Below the pieces are notes generated by a model. That model did no database searches, was not told where the DNA came from, and was given only the letters and a program-made list of their open reading frames with translations. This document shows, piece after piece, positions 63,394 through 64,000 of a stretch of DNA of 64,000 nucleotides (the first letter of the stretch is position 1; each line of letters starts with the position of its first letter). The stretch spans positions 1 through 64,000 of the forward strand of contig CALRXU020000016.1 of assembly GCA_943372215.1 (NCBI GenBank), read 5' to 3'. This DNA is from UBA6183 sp943372215 (GTDB lineage: Bacteria > Bacteroidota > Bacteroidia > UKL13-3). The position numbers were made by a program, and so were the translations under genes.

Positions 63394-64000
63394 ATGAATA
63401 GTTTATTTTGCAGGGTGCATTTTTTAAACACACCAATTGAATTTCTTAAAGGCGTAGGTACTGCAAGGGCTGAATTGCTGAAGAAAGAATTGGGCATTTT
63501 TACCTTTGCCGATTTGCTGTTTCATTTCCCCTATCGTCACATCGACCGAACCCATACCCATCTCATCAAAGATATTCATACCGATATGCCCTACATCCAA
63601 TTAAAGGGCAAAATCCGAAATATCAGGTTGTTGGGCCAGCAAAAAACACAACGTTTGGTGGCTGATTTAATTGACTCAAGCGGACATATGGAGTTGATTT
63701 GGTTTAAAGGCATAAAATGGGTGAAGGAAAGTTTAGTGGAGGGTAAAGAATACATGGTATTTGGCAAACCCACCGAGTTTAATGGCACGTATAATATAGC
63801 ACACCCTACTATTGATAGCCCGGACGATGTGGCCAATAAAAAGTACTTGCATATTATGCCGTTTTATAACGTTACTGAGCGTATGCGAGCCAAAAACATG
63901 GACAGCAAGGTACTGATGAAAATGACCAACGCCTTGTTAACTGATCCAAGATTTGAGGTGGCCGAAAATATCCCCACCTACTTGGCAAAAGAATTGGATT
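63394..64000 (+). CDS. recG: RecG ATP-dependent DNA helicase (5' part)
   Basis: The window ends inside the gene after 202 codons. It starts MNSLFCRVHFLNTPIEFLKG, followed by GVGTARAELLKKELGI. The wedge domain contains FADLLFHFPYRHIDRTHTH, with an OB-fold region ELIWFKGIKWVKESLVEGKE. This matches the RecG N-terminus, which binds branched DNA. RecG drives fork reversal and branch migration in the cytoplasm. The helicase motifs lie beyond the window. The frame is open throughout with no stop. Confidence 0.93.
   Translation, partial: MNSLFCRVHFLNTPIEFLKGVGTARAELLKKELGIFTFADLLFHFPYRHIDRTHTHLIKDIHTDMPYIQLKGKIRNIRLLGQQKTQRLVADLIDSSGHMELIWFKGIKWVKESLVEGKEYMVFGKPTEFNGTYNIAHPTIDSPDDVANKKYLHIMPFYNVTERMRAKNMDSKVLMKMTNALLTDPRFEVAENIPTYLAKELD

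Noticed and set aside
1..64000. tRNA, rRNA, CRISPR or IS elements
   Set aside because: No tRNA-like clover-leaf, rRNA stretch, regularly spaced direct repeats or transposase frame could be recognised by eye.

Overview
The window comes from a bacterium of the phylum Bacteroidota. The support is: C-terminal type IX secretion (T9SS) sorting domains on two large secreted proteins, a fused CcoNO cbb3 oxidase, a LytS-type kinase with a two-component-regulator propeller, many Spase II lipoproteins, and repeated promoter -7 boxes of the form TAnnTTTG. I cannot assign a family or genus from sequence alone. No rRNA, tRNA, CRISPR array or insertion sequence was seen.

Layout. 1-2.0 kb: two gene cassettes bounded by integron-type attC sites with no integrase in view (a CALIN-like array). 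2.0-5.5 kb: accessory genes of unknown function, mixed with a dispersed intergenic repeat. 5.5-16 kb: mostly housekeeping and envelope genes (PhoD-like phosphatase, bestrophin, CorA, an Omp85/TamA-like assembly protein, a SPOUT rRNA methyltransferase, LepA, a lipid A deacylase-like protein). 16-25 kb: a complete minus-strand cbb3 oxidase operon, read as Rrf2 regulator, ccoI, ccoS, ccoNO, ccoQ, ccoP, ccoG, fixH and a SafE-like protein; the short ccoS and ccoQ were found by reading the gaps. 25-34.3 kb: lipase, a probable NlpC/P60-like secreted protein, folD, queE, an OmpA/PD40 lipoprotein-like protein, and the Kdo genes kdsD and kdsA. 34.3-43.1 kb: a type I restriction-modification locus with two convergent hsdS genes and a tyrosine recombinase. 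43.3-49.4 kb: a GNAT-like/45-aa gene pair, a FAS1 lipoprotein, a GDSL-like T9SS protein and a HipBA module. 49.6-64 kb: a PepSY-like protein, Lon, a LytS/LytTR two-component system with a degenerate stand-alone receiver, a 1664-aa T9SS protein, a WG-repeat protein and the 5' part of recG.

The strongest unusual system is the phase-variable type I R-M locus. hsdM is followed by an expressed hsdS; a second, inverted hsdS lacks an ATG start. The two hsdS genes share exact in-frame inverted repeats of 20 bp at the start of TRD1 and 24 bp in the central helix. The adjacent recombinase could therefore shuffle four HsdS specificities. Other notable observations are the attC array, a 37-bp element placed identically upstream of the -33/-7 boxes of two unrelated genes, a pseudo-receiver with 21-bp-spaced repeats in its upstream region, and predicted leaderless starts for lepA and kdsD.
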